42,512 bases of DNA from Deltaproteobacteria bacterium (GTDB lineage Bacteria; Desulfobacterota; Desulfobulbia; Desulfobulbales; SURF-16): assembly GCA_024277655.1 (NCBI GenBank), contig JAJRUT010000019.1, forward strand, positions 1 to 42,512. Reading direction: 5' to 3'. Within the stretch, counting starts at the first letter, position 1; every line of letters begins with the position of its first letter. The notes under the pieces are model-generated. The model was not told the origin of the DNA. It ran no database searches and saw nothing but the letters and a program-made list of their open reading frames with translations. Shown here in pieces: positions 27,178 to 34,922 of the stretch. Position numbers and translations under genes: made by a program.

Positions 27178-27957
27178 ATGTTAAAAACCGGAATTTATGT
27201 AGATGCTGAAAACATTCGTCTCTGCGGAGGCTACGGGATGCGCTATGACATCCTTGTTGATCTCGCCAACATGGATAACTCTATCATGCTTCGCGCCAAC
27301 TCCTATCTGGCCGAAGACCAAAAACGCACCGAGGTTGACCAAGATTATCGGCATAAACTGTATGCCTACCACGATGTCCTGCGTAAATGTGGATTTAAGG
27401 TCATCAAAAAATATGTGAAACATTATGTGGATGACGAGGGGGTTGTCACCACTAAGGCCAATGCCGATATGGATCTTGCCATTGACGCCATCCTCCAGTC
27501 ACGCAATCTTGACCGGATCATCCTCCTCACCGGTGATGGCGACTTTGTCCGACTGGTGACTGCCCTGCAAAATAAGGGGTGTCGCGTTGAGATTATCGGT
27601 TTCAACAACGTCAGTAATGACCTCCGGGAATCGGCCGATATTTACACCTCAGGCTTTCTAGTCCCTGGACTCCTGCCCTTCCCCATGGATTACGATGGCG
27701 ACAATTGGCACCGGGGCATCGTTGCGACCTACAAGGCTGATCGGGGCTTTGGCTTCTTCCGCTATTTTTATTTTGGCGAAAACCAACTAAAAGCTAAAAC
27801 TGTATTCTTCCACTGCTCAAAGTCGGAGCATGAAAATGACCCGCAGGTCTTCACCGCCCCCGGGAAAATATTTGAATTTCAGATAGCCCCAACCTCGCGG
27901 GATGCAAACAAGGTTGAAGCAATGAATATCAGCCTGTTGAACGCCAAAGATTATTAA
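27178..27957 (+). CDS. NYN-domain (LabA/DUF88-like) putative RNase with C-terminal cold-shock-like domain
   Basis: A 259-residue two-domain protein. Residues ~3-155 form a NYN/PIN-like nuclease domain: GIYVDAENIR (D9), KANADMDLAIDAIL (D97, D99) and LLTGDGDFVRLV (D120, D122), i.e. a full acidic metal site, then VEIIGFNNVSNDL. Residues ~178-254 look like a cold-shock OB fold: HRGIVATYKADRGFGFFR, with an RNP1-like RGFGFF at 189-194 and an RNP2-like VFFHCS at 209-214, then GKIFEFQI and a final strand. This suggests an RNase that carries its own RNA-binding module (inference). No Shine-Dalgarno sequence is visible before ATG 27178; the upstream bases are A-rich. A terminator-like hairpin follows directly. 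Confidence 0.82.
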   Translation: MLKTGIYVDAENIRLCGGYGMRYDILVDLANMDNSIMLRANSYLAEDQKRTEVDQDYRHKLYAYHDVLRKCGFKVIKKYVKHYVDDEGVVTTKANADMDLAIDAILQSRNLDRIILLTGDGDFVRLVTALQNKGCRVEIIGFNNVSNDLRESADIYTSGFLVPGLLPFPMDYDGDNWHRGIVATYKADRGFGFFRYFYFGENQLKAKTVFFHCSKSEHENDPQVFTAPGKIFEFQIAPTSRDANKVEAMNISLLNAKDY

Positions 27958-27961
27958 AAAA

Positions 27962-28010
27962 AGGCTTCAGGATTGTAGGGTAGACTTCTGAAGCCTGAAT
28001 TCTTATTTTT
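27962..28010 (+). terminator. hairpin terminator after the NYN gene
   Basis: AGGCTTCAG at 27962-27970 pairs exactly with CTGAAGCCT at 27988-27996 (17-nt loop), followed after a short GAATTC by a T-rich stretch (TCTTATTTTT). An A-run precedes it. Confidence 0.6.
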
Positions 28011-28116
28011 CATCCCCAATTATTTAATTCTGCGCTTTTCCTTTGCCTGCCGTCTGTTGTAAACTAAAGAAGCCACTCAATCATTCTTTAGCTGACGAAA
28101 GACCAAGGATAAGAAC

Positions 28117-29382
28117 ATGACGCCTCCCAGCCGTTTTCAAGCCATTGCGGATCTCCCCAAAGAGACCGCGCCCCAGCTCCTTGACTGCATCCTCCATATC
28201 ACCGATACCCTAAACCAGGCCAAACTTTCTTCCAAAAAGAGGATGCAACAGATCCTGACCATTGTCCTTGAATATCTCAAGGCCGAGCAAGGGTCCATTA
28301 TGATCCTTGAACGCCGACAGTTAGTTGTTCACGCAGCATCCAGACCGGAGATTATCGGCAAAAAGCAATCAATCGACTCCGACTCGGTCTCGGCCTGGGT
28401 TGCCAGGGAAGGAGAACATCTGTTTATTGAGGATATTGACCAGGACCCGCGTTTTGCCAAAAAGGGCTCACGGGGCTATAAAAAAGATGCCCTCCTCTGT
28501 GTCCCGATTTTCCACCAAAACAAGGTGGCGGGGGTCATTAATGTCTCGGACAAGACCGGTAAGCGCGAACTTCTGAAACAGGACGGGCAAATCCTCCTCT
28601 ATTTTAGCTCAATTCTCCTGTGGAACATTATCCTCGATGACCTCCAGGCCACCCTGAAAAAACAACGCTCCACCCTCAGGAAACGTAATTTAGAACTCAA
28701 AAAGCAGGAAACCCTGCGCTCGCAACTCTCCTCCATGCTAATCCATGACCTAAAATCCCCCCTTGCCGAGGTCGTGGCCAGCCTTGATATTCTCTCCTAC
28801 TCCGCCACCGAAGAGAATAAAGAATTTATTGAGGGGGCTCAAATTGGCTGCGATCGGGCCATCCGCATGGTGAGTAACCTCGTTACCATCGACAAAATTT
28901 CCGACGACAAGCAACAGCTCCTCCGGGAAGAGGTATATCCGGATCAACTGGTACAGGAGGCAATGACATCCATAAAAAACCTGGCCAGACTAAAAGAAAT
29001 TGAAACCATTTTTTCCTGTGAGGCCTGCCCCATGCACCCGATTATCATTGATCGAAATTTGATGCTCAGGGTCTTTCAAAACATTCTCGCAAATGCCGTG
29101 AGCTACTCCCCGCCAGGCTCAAAAATCACAGTGGACATCTCCCTTACAAATAAACAGGTTCGCTTCGTTTTTGCTGACCAGGGAGCGGGTATCCCGCAGG
29201 AGATGCGTGACGTTATCTTTGATAAGTATGCCCGAATTTCTAAGGCAAAAGATCTACCTATGGGTACAGGACTTGGTCTCCATTTCTGCCAACTGGCCGT
29301 CAAATTACACGGTGGCCAAATATGGGTTGAAGGAACCGAAGGGGAGGGAAGTTATTTTTTTATCGAACTTCCTTATGATTGA
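28117..29382 (+). CDS. cytosolic GAF-domain sensor histidine kinase
   Basis: A 421-residue kinase without membrane helix. Residues ~25-185 form a GAF domain (QGSIMILERRQLVVHAAS, SVSAWVAREGEHLFIEDID, LLCVPIFHQNKVAGVINVSDK). A coiled coil of Lys/Arg-rich residues at ~188-205 leads to HisKA with H210 in IHDLKSPL. The HATPase part shows NAVSYSPPGS, DQGAGIPQEM and MGTGLGLHFC. The GAF type (DxDxV-free, QSIDSDSVSAW) is common in cytosolic sensors of small molecules; its ligand is unknown. ATG 28117 has AAGGATAAGAAC upstream. The REC-TPR gene begins 86 bp downstream on the same strand and is the likely phosphate acceptor. Confidence 0.92.
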   Translation: MTPPSRFQAIADLPKETAPQLLDCILHITDTLNQAKLSSKKRMQQILTIVLEYLKAEQGSIMILERRQLVVHAASRPEIIGKKQSIDSDSVSAWVAREGEHLFIEDIDQDPRFAKKGSRGYKKDALLCVPIFHQNKVAGVINVSDKTGKRELLKQDGQILLYFSSILLWNIILDDLQATLKKQRSTLRKRNLELKKQETLRSQLSSMLIHDLKSPLAEVVASLDILSYSATEENKEFIEGAQIGCDRAIRMVSNLVTIDKISDDKQQLLREEVYPDQLVQEAMTSIKNLARLKEIETIFSCEACPMHPIIIDRNLMLRVFQNILANAVSYSPPGSKITVDISLTNKQVRFVFADQGAGIPQEMRDVIFDKYARISKAKDLPMGTGLGLHFCQLAVKLHGGQIWVEGTEGEGSYFFIELPYD

Positions 29383-29468
29383 GGCGTCCCCAGCTATGAT
29401 TTGTAAAAAACTGACCAGCAGATATAACACTAACCCTAAGTGACCTAAGGCCATTACCAGCGGAAGCC

Positions 29469-30635
29469 ATGATCCCCAAATTACCGAACCAAATGAATTT
29501 TCTTGTCGTTGATGACATGGACAATATGCGCCGCTCTGTCCGGGCCATGTTGAAGCTTATCAACTACGGGAAAAACATTTATGAAGCCCCAAATGGTAAC
29601 GAGGCCTGGAAGATTCTCAATTCAAAGGACGAAGGGCCCATTGATTTTATTATTTGCGACCAGAATATGCCGCTGATGAAGGGTACAGAACTCCTGAACA
29701 CCATGCGTAAAGAGCCAAAACTGCGAGATATACCCTTTCTAATGATTACGGCTGAGGCCAACACCGAGGTTGTTGCCGAGGCCGCAGAACATGAAGTAGA
29801 TGCCTATCTTACCAAGCCCTTTGTCACCGCCTCTCTTGAATCAAAAATCGATGAGCTATTAAACAACCTGTATAATCCGGATCAGGCAACCCTGCTTCTC
29901 AGGGAGGCAAGGCTTGTGGAAAGTAAGGGCAATATACCCAAGGCCATGCAACTAATCCATGCCGCGGCCACACTTAAACCAGGATTGTCAAGACCCCACC
30001 GGGAACTTGGCCGCCTCCACCTTAAACTGAAAAAAGTCACTGAGGCCGTAAAAGAGTTCAGCACCGCCATTGAACTAAACAGACTGGATGTGACCTCCTA
30101 CCATTACCTTGGCCAACTATATTTTCATCAGGGCAAGGTCGATAAAGCGATAAAAGCCTACTCCTGCGCCATGGACATTAGCCCCCGCCATTCCGACCGG
30201 GCCTTTAAATTCGTTGATCTGCTTGTCAATAAAAGGGAACTTAAAAAGGCCGAGAAAATCCTTAAAATTGTCCTGCGCCATAATATGGAAAACATCAAGA
30301 TCCTAGAACAAATTTCAACCATTGCCGCCTGCCATAACTTCAATGACCTTGCCGTTCGCTGTTATAAAACTATCCTCAAACGTTCACCAAGACAACTGGC
30401 AATCCATAAGTGTTTGGGGATTCAACTACAACGACAGGGCAAACATAATGAGGCATCCATATATCTGGAACGGGCAGTGGCCAAATTCCACCAGGACGTG
30501 GAACTCTTGCTCTCCCTAGCCAAATGCCACCTTGACATGGGACGTCTTATTATGGCCGACAAATGGGCCGCCAAGGCATTGCAGATTGAGCCGGACAATG
30601 CAGAGGCCAGGCAAATCCTTAATCAATGTTCATAA
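29469..30635 (+). CDS. response regulator receiver fused to TPR domain
   Basis: A 388-residue protein with a CheY-like receiver at ~10-135: LVVDDMDNMRRSV, acceptor D64 in IICDQNMP, ITAEAN (Thr/Ala switch region) and K116 in LTKPF. Residues ~145-385 are tetratricopeptide repeats, at least six, for example LGRLHLKLKKVTEAVKEFSTAIEL and YLGQLYFHQGKVDKAIKAYSCAM, ending in KALQIEPDNAEARQIL. There is no DNA-binding or enzymatic output, so the output is most likely protein binding. It sits between the GAF kinase and the zinc-knuckle TPR protein, all on one strand with gaps of 86 and 56 bp, which suggests one operon. Confidence 0.92.
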   Translation: MIPKLPNQMNFLVVDDMDNMRRSVRAMLKLINYGKNIYEAPNGNEAWKILNSKDEGPIDFIICDQNMPLMKGTELLNTMRKEPKLRDIPFLMITAEANTEVVAEAAEHEVDAYLTKPFVTASLESKIDELLNNLYNPDQATLLLREARLVESKGNIPKAMQLIHAAATLKPGLSRPHRELGRLHLKLKKVTEAVKEFSTAIELNRLDVTSYHYLGQLYFHQGKVDKAIKAYSCAMDISPRHSDRAFKFVDLLVNKRELKKAEKILKIVLRHNMENIKILEQISTIAACHNFNDLAVRCYKTILKRSPRQLAIHKCLGIQLQRQGKHNEASIYLERAVAKFHQDVELLLSLAKCHLDMGRLIMADKWAAKALQIEPDNAEARQILNQCS

Positions 30636-30691
30636 CAAAAATGGCAGGAAGTTTTTATTTATTTTCACCAACTTAGAGCAAAGGGATACGT

Positions 30692-32791
30692 GTGGAACCA
30701 ACACTTGTACTGATCATTCGTAATCATGCCACCCAGGGGGAGAGAATCCTTGGCAATCGCTGGCTGCCCTTTATCGAACAGTTGCGCGAAGAGCTCGGAC
30801 GCCATGGTGATGAACATAGTTTAAGCACCGATACGAGGCTCATCTTCACCTTTACCGGTCATTACACTCCGTTTTCAGCCCTCTTTTCGGCCCTGGATAA
30901 AAGCAAACAGACCTATCACTGGCCGGATGCCAGTAGCGCAACCCCACTCAATTTTATTATTGATCTCCTCGGGAGTAAAACCCCTCTTCGCGAGTCAGAT
31001 CTGCCTGATGATGAAATATGGACTAAAATACAAGCGGAGACAGTCTATCTCGGCCCAACACTCCAGGAACAATGGCAAGAATTCGCCTCACAGCCGAACT
31101 TTCCAAACCATAAGCTTGGCCCAAAAGCTGATGACCTTATAAAAATAACATTCTCAGTCCACGACCTTGGTAAACAAAAAACTCTCTTTGCCTATCGCTC
31201 CCTGCCCGTTTCCCAAAAGGGGAGTGAATGCTTCTATTGCGGCATGGCAAGTCACCACCCGTCTCAATGCCCCTCAAAAATGCTGGGGATGGACTCATGG
31301 GGACTCAGTGATATCGGCTATCTCAGCTTTTCGGAGCTAAACAGTTTGTACAAACAGGTCTTCCCGGAAAAACCAGCCCTCGTGGCAAAGCTCAGTGGCG
31401 GAGTCAAGACCATGAACCTACGCAAGGACAAGGAGCTTCTGGTCTTTGTCTCTTTTTTTGATCTTTCTGTTATCTTTCAACTACGCTTCCTGTGGAACTA
31501 CGCCTTTTCAACCTATTCCAAGTGGGAAACCATTTACCAGACCGGTAAGGTTAAAATAGACAACCGCAACCTCCATCTGGGTCTCGACTGTCTGCGGGTG
31601 GGGCAATATGATCAGGCTGAAGAGATGCTGCAAAATGAAATCAAGCGGCGTGACGGTCATAAATTTGCGGCCAACATTGGTCTCGCCCTGCTTTCTCTGG
31701 AATCTGACCGCAACTCTGATGTGGGTCGGTATTTTGAAGCGGCCCGGAACAACAGCAAGACCACCACTGAAGTCATCTACACCAATCTTATCTTATCCCG
31801 CCACTTTGAGATTATTAAAGATTTTTGGAGTGCCAAGGAAGCCGTTACCAACGCCCTGAAAGCAGATTATGACTGCCTTGATGTGCAGTATCGGCGGGTG
31901 CAACTCAGTATCCGCGAAAACAATATGGATAGCAGAGAGTTAAAACAACTGCGCTCTATGATTATAGGCCAAAAAGATATATTTATTCGCGCCCTTCTTG
32001 ACCCATCACTCGTCTCGGCCCAGGGGGTATTAAATGAAGCCCTTAGTAAGCAATTTAAAACCATCGCCTTCGATGCCGACCATAATCTGCAAGAAGCCGA
32101 AGAAGAGGTAAAGAGGCTGGCAATATGGTTAGAACCAGGGGATAAACGAAAAGCAGAGAACCATAAATCTATCGAGTCTCTCCAGGAACAAATAGGTAAA
32201 AAAAGTTATTTTCACAAACTCGATGTCTCCGAAAAGAGTAATGGCCTCTTTTTCACCTGTCGCCGCCTGCGTAAAGCACTGGCCGACCAACTCAGCTACG
32301 AACTGGCGCGCTACCATAGACAACTGGACGGTTACTATAAATTCTGGAAGAGATACCCCTACAAGAGATTAGATAAGAACTTCTACCCTGCCGTTATCCA
32401 AACATTAAACCAGTGCCGAAAATCCATAAAACTCCTCAAGGAGAACAGCGGAAGAGCCACCAAGGAGGCCATCAGCCTCGCACGCCAGGTAACGACAGGC
32501 TACCAGACCACCAAAAAAGAATACGGTCGCCTCCTCCTTATTCGCACGATCATGAACGGCTTGCGGATCTTTGCCAAAAAACTGCTGATCTGTGAATCGG
32601 CAGGTATCCTTGTCATGCTCCTGCTCTTTCCAGCCATCAATGCCACCCTGGGCGACACGCCATCCTTCGACTGGCTGATCCAACTCACCACGGACAGGGG
32701 GATTCAGAAAAAGGGTATCCTCCTGACATCGTTATTTATGGCACCATTTATCGCCCTGGCCTGGACCCTTGTCGAATTGCAACGGGAATGA
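30692..32791 (+). CDS. TPR-like membrane protein with retroviral-type CCHC zinc knuckle
   Basis: A 699-residue protein of no family I recognise. It starts at GTG 30692, with AAAGGG six bases upstream. Residues 1-170 form an unknown alpha/beta domain (LVLIIRNHATQGERILG; TRLIFTFTGHYTPFSALFSAL). C180, C183, H188 and C193 (CFYCGMASHHPSQC) are an exact C-x2-C-x4-H-x4-C zinc knuckle. A hydrophobic segment of ~250-272 (LLVFVSFFDLSVIFQLRF) follows, then TPR-like helices at ~290-420 (LHLGLDCLRVGQYDQAEEML) and a long charged helical region (~450-625). Two C-terminal membrane helices lie at ~631-654 and ~675-695. The place after a kinase and a REC-TPR gene suggests that it is a signalling target or effector. 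A terminator follows. Confidence 0.8.
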   Translation: MEPTLVLIIRNHATQGERILGNRWLPFIEQLREELGRHGDEHSLSTDTRLIFTFTGHYTPFSALFSALDKSKQTYHWPDASSATPLNFIIDLLGSKTPLRESDLPDDEIWTKIQAETVYLGPTLQEQWQEFASQPNFPNHKLGPKADDLIKITFSVHDLGKQKTLFAYRSLPVSQKGSECFYCGMASHHPSQCPSKMLGMDSWGLSDIGYLSFSELNSLYKQVFPEKPALVAKLSGGVKTMNLRKDKELLVFVSFFDLSVIFQLRFLWNYAFSTYSKWETIYQTGKVKIDNRNLHLGLDCLRVGQYDQAEEMLQNEIKRRDGHKFAANIGLALLSLESDRNSDVGRYFEAARNNSKTTTEVIYTNLILSRHFEIIKDFWSAKEAVTNALKADYDCLDVQYRRVQLSIRENNMDSRELKQLRSMIIGQKDIFIRALLDPSLVSAQGVLNEALSKQFKTIAFDADHNLQEAEEEVKRLAIWLEPGDKRKAENHKSIESLQEQIGKKSYFHKLDVSEKSNGLFFTCRRLRKALADQLSYELARYHRQLDGYYKFWKRYPYKRLDKNFYPAVIQTLNQCRKSIKLLKENSGRATKEAISLARQVTTGYQTTKKEYGRLLLIRTIMNGLRIFAKKLLICESAGILVMLLLFPAINATLGDTPSFDWLIQLTTDRGIQKKGILLTSLFMAPFIALAWTLVELQRE

Positions 32792-32810
32792 TTGTTGAGA
32801 AGTGAGAAAG

Positions 32811-32858
32811 CATAAAAAAAGAGCTGATCGGCGCAAGGCCAATCAGCTCTTTTTTTAT
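32811..32858. terminator. strong bidirectional terminator
   Basis: GAGCTGATCGGC at 32821-32832 pairs with GCCAATCAGCTC further right (one mismatch, short GCAAG loop), with A-run and T-run on the two sides. It separates the convergent zinc-knuckle and porin genes. Confidence 0.9.
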
Positions 32859-32880
32859 GCATAAACTACCAGGACTCTGC

Positions 32881-34419
32881 TTAGAAACGTACGTCCATAA
32901 GCATGTAGATATTGTCCATGGTGGGATCCAGGTTAGAATCACTAAACTTCAGCGGCTTAAAACCAGCCTGGCCTGAACCGGTGTAATCATATTCAATATA
33001 GGTGTAGCCTGCTCTAAAGAACAGATTACGGCTTACAGGCTGAATATAGTAGAGTTCATAGGCATCACCACGGGTGGCAAGCTTATTATACAGCTCGTTG
33101 GAACCAGCCGTCATACTGAAATGATAGCGACTTCCGTGGTTGTACTCAAAACCAAGCTTGGGATTATTCAGCGCCTGACTAGGAATCTCATAACGACCGC
33201 CAACTAGTACCGACCAACCGGTGTTGGATGTGTCATCGCCATTGGTCAGAAAACTCACATTAGATACTAGGGAATTATCCTCGGGATCTGTTTCAATCAA
33301 AGAACCAGACACATAGAGATCAAGCCCGGAACTAGCAATATCGGCGGCCTGAAAATGCAAGCCATAGAAATCCGCATCACCCAGAGTAACACCATCATAT
33401 CCCGATGGAGGAGTCACTTCCATTTCAGTCATATTTGCTGGCATATCAAAGACATGGGCATAACTAAAGACCATTAAACTCTTATTGACTCCGGGAATCT
33501 GCGATTCCATAAAGGCCGCAAAGATATTTGAATCTTTGGTATCCTTATGATCAATAATAGAGTTATCAGTGGTATTCACATCAGAATGATAGATCTTACC
33601 ATAGGCCAGACGCAGACCACCGTTTTTCAACCCGGTCATATTCTCCAGACCAAGGGTGGCGACGATACCATCTGTCTCACCATCAAAGAAGATGGCAGGA
33701 TAGGTGGATTGACGCTTACGATTCTCCTTAAATTCAACCGGTGGTCCCTCGGTGGAGGGGTGACGACCAACTGTAATCGCAAGTGGAATCGGGAACCCTT
33801 GGGGAATCCAGTCAACATAGAAACGATCAAGCTTCAAGGTGTCGTCACCTAAGGCATGAACCGCATTACCATCGTTATACATATTGGTGACGGTGTTGGT
33901 ATCATGGTCACCCCAGGCGTGGTACACCGCCATCCGCCCATGAAACTTCAAGGACTTGGAGATATTGGCATCCATATTCAAACGGAAACGGTTGGTGAAC
34001 AGATTATCCTTATGCTCGGTACCACGAACTGTCTGGGTTCCTGTTGTATAATCTGTAACCCGCAGATCCTTATACTTAAAAGAATCATAGCGCAGACGAT
34101 ACTCACCACCAAAGTTGATGCGATCTTTCAGGGTTTTGGTCTCAACCTGATCCAGGGTGTCGTAAATATTGTTTACGTCGTTTTGCAGCTTATTGATCCG
34201 GGTATCATCGGAGCCGGCAGGTGCGGCAGGCCGTGATGCAGGACGGGCTGAAACAGGGCGTCCCTCAAGGGTATTCACCCTATTTTGCAGAGCATCAAGC
34301 TTCTTCAAAATAGCTCGATAATCATCCGCTGGGATACGAACCATGTCTCCGGCTCCGGCACCACTTGCTATGCCAGTCCAAAGCAACATCGCTCCTGCGG
34401 TTAATAATACTTTTTTCAT
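32881..34419 (-). CDS. outer-membrane beta-barrel porin, DUF3373-like
   Basis: A 512-residue outer-membrane protein: signal peptide (MKKVLLTAGAMLLWTG, cut near ASG or AGA), a coiled coil at ~30-60 (ILKKLDALQNRVNTLEG), a Pro/Ala-rich linker, a second short coil (INKLQNDVNNIYDTL), then a barrel of alternating strands from ~100 on. The block VGRHPSTEGPPVEF with NRKRQ is what I recall from DUF3373 proteins of delta- and epsilonproteobacteria. The last residue is Phe (LMDVRF), the barrel-assembly signal. An unusually strong ribosome site, GAGGAGGAGG at 34427-34436, lies seven bases before the ATG, which fits an abundant protein. The cytochrome gene is 20 bp upstream in the same direction. Confidence 0.85.
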   Translation of the reverse strand: MKKVLLTAGAMLLWTGIASGAGAGDMVRIPADDYRAILKKLDALQNRVNTLEGRPVSARPASRPAAPAGSDDTRINKLQNDVNNIYDTLDQVETKTLKDRINFGGEYRLRYDSFKYKDLRVTDYTTGTQTVRGTEHKDNLFTNRFRLNMDANISKSLKFHGRMAVYHAWGDHDTNTVTNMYNDGNAVHALGDDTLKLDRFYVDWIPQGFPIPLAITVGRHPSTEGPPVEFKENRKRQSTYPAIFFDGETDGIVATLGLENMTGLKNGGLRLAYGKIYHSDVNTTDNSIIDHKDTKDSNIFAAFMESQIPGVNKSLMVFSYAHVFDMPANMTEMEVTPPSGYDGVTLGDADFYGLHFQAADIASSGLDLYVSGSLIETDPEDNSLVSNVSFLTNGDDTSNTGWSVLVGGRYEIPSQALNNPKLGFEYNHGSRYHFSMTAGSNELYNKLATRGDAYELYYIQPVSRNLFFRAGYTYIEYDYTGSGQAGFKPLKFSDSNLDPTMDNIYMLMDVRF

Positions 34420-34439
34420 TATTCTTCCTCCTCCTCGCT

Positions 34440-34748
34440 TTACTTCGGAATAACAGCAACAGCAGGCTGATCACTATCAGCCGCATGATCTTTTAAGTAT
34501 TCAACAATTGCAGCCAAATCATCACCGCTAACGGTTGCTGAAAAATCCACAGGATGTCTTCCTCGTTTAAAATACTTTCCCCAAACCACAGATGCCTTGT
34601 CAGCAGGGTTGACAGGTGTTGCCTGCCCACCCTTAACGTGACATGATCCACATTTCGCCAGAAACACGGATGAGCCATCATCAGCCATTGCTGAAGGTGC
34701 TAGTATTGCCAAGGACAACACCACACTCAGAGCCAGACTCCTCTTCAT
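34440..34748 (-). CDS. small exported monohaem c-type cytochrome
   Basis: A 102-residue protein with signal peptide (ALSVVLSLAILAPSAMA) and one haem-binding site, C33-G-S-C36-H37 (CGSCH). The mature size (~80 residues) and the C-terminal helix GDDLAAIVEYLKDH fit class I cytochromes. There is no Met after the haem site, so the usual Met sixth ligand is missing; H65 in RGRHPVDF is the only other histidine after H37 apart from one in the C-terminal helix, and may replace it. The gene is first in a two-gene unit with the porin at 32881-34419. It likely moves electrons in the periplasm; its partners are not shown here. AGGGGGGGAAGT stands before the ATG. Confidence 0.88.
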   Translation of the reverse strand: MKRSLALSVVLSLAILAPSAMADDGSSVFLAKCGSCHVKGGQATPVNPADKASVVWGKYFKRGRHPVDFSATVSGDDLAAIVEYLKDHAADSDQPAVAVIPK

Positions 34749-34922
34749 ACTTCCCCCCCTTTCAGGTTCTTTTTTCTCTTATCGCGCCCCCAATGGGCCA
34801 AACTAAACTCAGTAGCTATTTCCATACCAAATAACCAACTTAAGGTAAAAGCCTAGTAAAATCTATAGCATACCCATACCGGTTTATCGAGTTTTTACTA
34901 AAAGAATTCCCCGTGAAACAAA

